DNA from: an uncultured Cocleimonas sp.
GTDB lineage: Bacteria; Pseudomonadota; Gammaproteobacteria; Thiotrichales; Thiotrichaceae
Reading direction: 5' to 3'
Assembly: GCA_937974135.1 (NCBI GenBank)
Contig: CALJIH010000222.1
Coordinates: forward strand, 1-25,834
DNA length: 25,834 nt
Both the position numbers and the translations under genes were made by a program. This document shows, one piece after another, positions 22,665 through 25,834 of the stretch (position 1 is its first letter; each line of letters starts with the position of its first letter). The notes under the pieces are model-generated. The model was given only the letters and a program-made list of their open reading frames with translations, searched no databases and was not told the DNA's origin.

Positions 22665-22685
22665 GAAACACACCCCTCTACATTT
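22665..22685 (-). repeat. Intergenic G6 element, copy 11 (degenerate)
   Basis: Minus strand AAATGTAGAGGGGTGTG: two changes inside the core and an altered tail. It pairs with copy 12 at 14 of 16 positions, so it appears to be a decayed inverted pair. Confidence 0.7.
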
Positions 22686-22705
22686 AAGTTTATTTTAAAA
22701 GTGCC

Positions 22706-22725
22706 AAAAAGTAGGGGGGTGTAAA
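22706..22725 (+). repeat. Intergenic G6 element, copy 12
   Basis: AAAAAGTAGGGGGGTGT with AAAT tail, between the MttB and dehydrogenase genes. Together with copy 11 it forms an imperfect hairpin (22670-22685 with 22707-22722). Confidence 0.88.
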
Positions 22726-22752
22726 TTTTTCGTTTAAAAATCTCTTTTTAGT

Positions 22753-24309
22753 TTAGTACCACATGTCAGGCATCGACGCTTTTTTCTTTTCCATGAATTC
22801 TTTAAGCGCCTCATTAATGCCATCATCCATTGCGGGCATTTCGTAATTATTTAGTCGTGCTTTAAAGATTTCATTAGCGCGTTGTTCAGCAGTTTTACTG
22901 CCGTCTAATTCCCATTGTTCAAAGGAATTATTGTCGGCTGTGTTGGATTCATAGAAAACCGTTTCATAGTTTGCCATGGTGTGAGCAGTGCCAAGGAAAT
23001 GTTCATTATGGCTGTTACGCTGACGATAAGACTCTAAACCAAAAGCATTGTCATCAAGCTCCATACCTTTCATTAGCTTTGTCATCATGCCCATGCGATT
23101 TGAGTCGAGAATAAATTTTTCATAGCCCATGGTTAAGCCACCTTCTAACCAACCTGCGGCGTGTAACATAAAGTTAGCTCCCGACATCATTGCTGGCATC
23201 ATGGCATCGGCACTTTCTTGTCCGGCTTGGAAGTCATTTACTTTTGACGAGGTAAAAGAACCACCACAACGCAGTGGCACGCCTGCACGACGCGCAAGTT
23301 GACCGATCGCAAAATAAGCCATGGCTGCCTCTGGTTGACCAAAAGTCGGCGCGCCATTGCGTAACGATAAAGTGGTTAAAAAGTTTCCGTAGATAACAGG
23401 CGTACCGGGTTTTACTAACTGCGTTAGCGCTACCCCAACCATAGATTCGGCATGGGCTTGCGCAACCGCTCCCGCTGGGGTTACAGGCCCCATTGCGCCA
23501 CCGAGTACGAATGGGCAAATTACCATGCCTTGACCCGCACTAGCGTAAGTTCTTATCACTTCCGACACATCACCATCAAACAACAAAGGTGAGGTAGAAT
23601 TAATATTGCCCATAATAACGCAATTGCCTTCGGTGCTTTTTTTCTCAAACTCATCACCGAATAAAATCTTCGCCATCGCAATCGAATCTTTGGCACGATC
23701 AGGACTGGTTATCGAACCTAAAAAAACCTTATCCGAATATCGCATGTGCGAATACAGCATATCCAAATGGCGTTTGTTCACAGGAATATCAACTGGCTCA
23801 CAAATTGTGCCACCTGAGTGATGCATGTAAGGGTCAACATAAGCGAGTTTCACGAAATTTTTGAAATCTTCGATGTTTGCATAACGACGACCTTTATCCA
23901 TATCCAGAACAAAGGGTGATCCATACGCAGGAACAAGGACTAGATTGTCGCCACCAATCGTCACGGTTCTTTCAGGATTGCGTGCATGATGCGTAAATTC
24001 GCGTGGTGCTGTAGAGGCGAGTTTTTTCACTAAACCTTTTGGAAAATGCACGATTTCTTTATCATCTTTATCGTACTCGGCGCCTGCATCTACAAACAGT
24101 TGCGCTGCAACTTTATCACCACGAAATTGAATGCCAAACTCTTCGAGTATGATTTCTGCGTGTTCCTCAATTTTACTAATACCTTCCTCGTCCAGCATTT
24201 CGTAATAAGGAATATTACGTTTGATGTACGGATCCGTTTTTATTTTTGAAATGTCATTCGAATCTCTGCTTCTTCGAACTCTGCGGCGTTTTTTTGTTTC
24301 GGTAGCCAT
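22753..24309 (-). CDS. MttB-family methyltransferase, non-pyrrolysine type
   Basis: 518 residues. A basic start (ATETKKRRRVRRSRDS) is followed by the trimethylamine methyltransferase-like TIM barrel: EEHAEIILEEFGIQFRGDKVAAQLFVDAGAEYD, PREFTHHARNPERTVTIGGDNLVLVPAYGSPFVLD, GRRYANIEDFKNFVKLA, then VICPFVLGGAMGPVTPAGAVAQAHAESMVGVALTQLVKPGTPVIYGNF, GAPTFGQPEAAMAYFAIGQLARRAGVPLRCGG and the C-terminal HFLGTAHTMANYETVFYESNTADNNSFEQW. No in-frame TAG interrupts the gene, so it is not a pyrrolysine trimethylamine enzyme. Characterised relatives such as MtgB move a methyl group from glycine betaine or other quaternary amines to a corrinoid protein. No corrinoid protein gene is visible. It is 34 bp downstream of a second paralog. 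Confidence 0.9.
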   Translation of the reverse strand: MATETKKRRRVRRSRDSNDISKIKTDPYIKRNIPYYEMLDEEGISKIEEHAEIILEEFGIQFRGDKVAAQLFVDAGAEYDKDDKEIVHFPKGLVKKLASTAPREFTHHARNPERTVTIGGDNLVLVPAYGSPFVLDMDKGRRYANIEDFKNFVKLAYVDPYMHHSGGTICEPVDIPVNKRHLDMLYSHMRYSDKVFLGSITSPDRAKDSIAMAKILFGDEFEKKSTEGNCVIMGNINSTSPLLFDGDVSEVIRTYASAGQGMVICPFVLGGAMGPVTPAGAVAQAHAESMVGVALTQLVKPGTPVIYGNFLTTLSLRNGAPTFGQPEAAMAYFAIGQLARRAGVPLRCGGSFTSSKVNDFQAGQESADAMMPAMMSGANFMLHAAGWLEGGLTMGYEKFILDSNRMGMMTKLMKGMELDDNAFGLESYRQRNSHNEHFLGTAHTMANYETVFYESNTADNNSFEQWELDGSKTAEQRANEIFKARLNNYEMPAMDDGINEALKEFMEKKKASMPDMWY

Positions 24310-24343
24310 ACTAGTTTCTCGGTTTGATTAGCAAAATTAATGG

Positions 24344-25834
24344 TTAAAAATCTGTTTTCACGCCGCCTTCAGCGACGCGTCGATGCACAAAGTCATCTAA
24401 TTCTTCTTCAATCGCAACATCTAACTCAGGTTGCTGATATTCACTCAAAGCTTGTTTGTAAACTTGATTGGCTTTTCTTAAGGCGTCTGGACTGCCTGCT
24501 TCCGTCCAACTCTCAAAGTTTCTCCAGTCAGAGATTAAAGGTGAGTAGAATGCATTTTTGTAGCGATCCATAGTGTGCTGCGTGCCAAAAAAGTGACCAC
24601 CTGGGCCAACGTCTTTAATCGCTTCAAGCGCTAATGTAGCTTCGGTGATTTCAATACCTTCGAGGTACGATGCCATCATTTGTAAGAGATCGACATCCAT
24701 CACAAATTTTTCGAATGATGCGCTGAGGCCACCTTCCATCCAACCAGCACCATGCATCACAAAATTGGTTCCGCCACTGATTGCACCCCACAATGCCATG
24801 GTCGATTCATAACCCGATTGCGCATCCATTGAATTTGCCGCATTTACGTTGGAAGAACGAAACGGTAGATTGTATTTGCGTGCTAGTTGGCCGCTAATTT
24901 GAGCTGCACGAATATATTCGGGGGTGCCAAAAGCGGGTGATCCTGATTTCATATCCACATTTGAAGTAAAGCCACCGTAAACGGCAGGAGCGCCGGCTCG
25001 AACCATTTGTGAAAAAGCGATGCCAGCTAGGGCTTCGGCATTTTGCTGAGTTAACGCACCAGCAACGGTTACGGGTGCCATTGCTCCCGCTAGTGTAAAG
25101 GGTGTCAAAACGATGACTTGGTTAAGGCGCGACATTTCGATAATGCCTTGCAGCATCGGTTCATCTAGGCTTAAAGGAGAGTTACTGTTGATGATGGTAA
25201 AAAGACTGGGTTCTTTTTCTAGTTGCTCGCGATTAATTCCACGGCCAATCCGAGCTATTTCAATCGCATCTTGGTTGCGCTGTTGTCCTAATGAATATGC
25301 ATGAAACGGTTTATCCAATAACTTCACGCAATCAGATAAGCAATGCAGATGTCGCACTGAAGGGTGCAGATCGACAGGCTCGACAGGATAACCAGAACTA
25401 AAATGGATAATATTAAAGTGCTGCGTTAAACGTAAAAAGTTTCGATAATCTTGTTGGTTACCAGCGCGCCTACCACCATCAAGGCTATTCGTATTGGGAG
25501 CGCTCGCAACGGAGCCAAAATTGACGTATTTGCCGCCGATCTTGATATTGTGATCTGAGTTGCGCGCGTGTAGTGTAAATTCACTCGGAGCAGTCGAGAT
25601 TTTTTCCAAAATCAAATCACGATCAAACTGCACCCTAGTGTTACTGTTTGATGCTAAACGTGCGCCCGCATCTAGCATAATTTGGCGTGCTTCATCTTGC
25701 AGGACTTCGATGCCTACTTCTTCAAGCACTTGCATGGAAGCGTTATGAATCAGTTCTAATTGTTCTTCTGATGCAACTTCGGTAAAACCACCTTTGTGTT
25801 CAAGCTGTTTCCAGGGTAATTGCTCTAGTAATTG
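24344..25834 (-). CDS. MttB-family methyltransferase, non-pyrrolysine type, second copy (5' end beyond window)
   Basis: The frame is open from the stop at 24344 to the right edge (496 residues visible). The part before the first internal Met (25735), WKQLEHKGGFTEVASEEQLELIHNAS, is ordinary family sequence, so the true start is outside the window. The core matches the family: VLEEVGIEVLQDEARQIMLDAGARL, SEFTLHARNSDHNIKIGGKYVNFGSVASAPNTNSLDGGRRAGNQQDYRNFLRL, VLTPFTLAGAMAPVTVAGALTQQNAEALAGIAFSQMVRAGAPAVYGGF, HFFGTQHTMDRYKNAFYSPLISDW. No in-frame stop replaces pyrrolysine. It is clearly paralogous to its neighbour but diverged, so the two may serve different methylated amines. Confidence 0.9.
   Translation of the reverse strand, partial: QLLEQLPWKQLEHKGGFTEVASEEQLELIHNASMQVLEEVGIEVLQDEARQIMLDAGARLASNSNTRVQFDRDLILEKISTAPSEFTLHARNSDHNIKIGGKYVNFGSVASAPNTNSLDGGRRAGNQQDYRNFLRLTQHFNIIHFSSGYPVEPVDLHPSVRHLHCLSDCVKLLDKPFHAYSLGQQRNQDAIEIARIGRGINREQLEKEPSLFTIINSNSPLSLDEPMLQGIIEMSRLNQVIVLTPFTLAGAMAPVTVAGALTQQNAEALAGIAFSQMVRAGAPAVYGGFTSNVDMKSGSPAFGTPEYIRAAQISGQLARKYNLPFRSSNVNAANSMDAQSGYESTMALWGAISGGTNFVMHGAGWMEGGLSASFEKFVMDVDLLQMMASYLEGIEITEATLALEAIKDVGPGGHFFGTQHTMDRYKNAFYSPLISDWRNFESWTEAGSPDALRKANQVYKQALSEYQQPELDVAIEEELDDFVHRRVAEGGVKTDF

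Noticed and set aside
680..22725. The G6 repeats as a CRISPR array
   Set aside because: Copies are kilobases apart, in both orientations and separated by genes; there are no regular spacers and no cas genes.
680..22725. The G6 repeats as ribosome-binding sites in general
   Set aside because: The G-run pairs well with the 16S 3' end, but most copies are antisense to, or far from, any start codon. Only copy 9 is placed suitably.
24344..25735. ATG 25735 as the start of the second MttB-like gene
   Set aside because: The frame stays open to the window edge and the preceding residues match the family's N-terminus.
22753..25834. Pyrrolysine-containing trimethylamine methyltransferase
   Set aside because: Neither MttB-like gene has an in-frame TAG, so these are the non-pyrrolysine branch.

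Overview
The window looks like chromosomal DNA of an AT-rich gammaproteobacterium, probably marine or at least heterotrophic on methylated amines. This is inferred from the qmcA-nfeD pair, the TrmK-type methyltransferase, TonB-dependent uptake, and repeated methylamine/glycine-betaine type catabolic genes. The genus cannot be named from what is visible. Most genes lie on the minus strand. No tRNA, rRNA, CRISPR, transposase, integrase or phage gene was seen.

Layout: (1) 1-3530, minus: sterol-desaturase-type hydroxylase, PuuB/DadA-type FAD amine oxidase, small cupin, and the start of a DhaK-like kinase subunit, probably one catabolic group. (2) 3825-4799, plus: an orphan TauA/NMT1-type periplasmic binding protein with its own terminator. 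(3) 5142-6155, plus: an unassigned protein with kinase-fold signatures. (4) 6224-9705: an FAD-GcvT fusion dehydrogenase of the dimethylglycine/sarcosine type, divergent from a GcvA-like LysR regulator, with an inverted repeat between them. (5) 9973-12260, minus: a TonB-dependent receptor behind a clear TPP riboswitch, so probably a thiamine or thiamine-precursor importer. (6) 12459-15028, minus: the rubrerythrin / Fe-S CCG-domain oxidoreductase / DUF3501 module, a recurrent gene set whose function is poorly known. (7) 15381-17888: SDR-type epimerase, then divergent qmcA and nfeD-like membrane-quality genes. (8) 17937-25834, minus: trmK-like, hotdog thioesterase, phytanoyl-CoA-dioxygenase family, a second FAD-GcvT dehydrogenase, and two tandem non-pyrrolysine MttB-family methyltransferases, the last cut by the window edge. 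Regions 4 and 8 together suggest stepwise demethylation of quaternary/tertiary amines, feeding one-carbon units to corrinoid or folate carriers.

The most striking feature is not a gene. A short element, core AAAAGTAGGGGGGTGTC followed by an A/T tail, occurs twelve times (ten with an exact GTAGGGGGGTGT core, two degenerate). It occurs in both orientations and only between genes. Many copies have a second A-tract about one helix turn upstream of the first. Two neighbouring pairs are inverted and would form long hairpins, one of them a perfect 16-bp stem. This resembles the layout of DNA uptake signal sequences or a small dispersed intergenic element, but the motif is not one I recognise. One copy abuts a TTG start codon and could supply its ribosome binding site.
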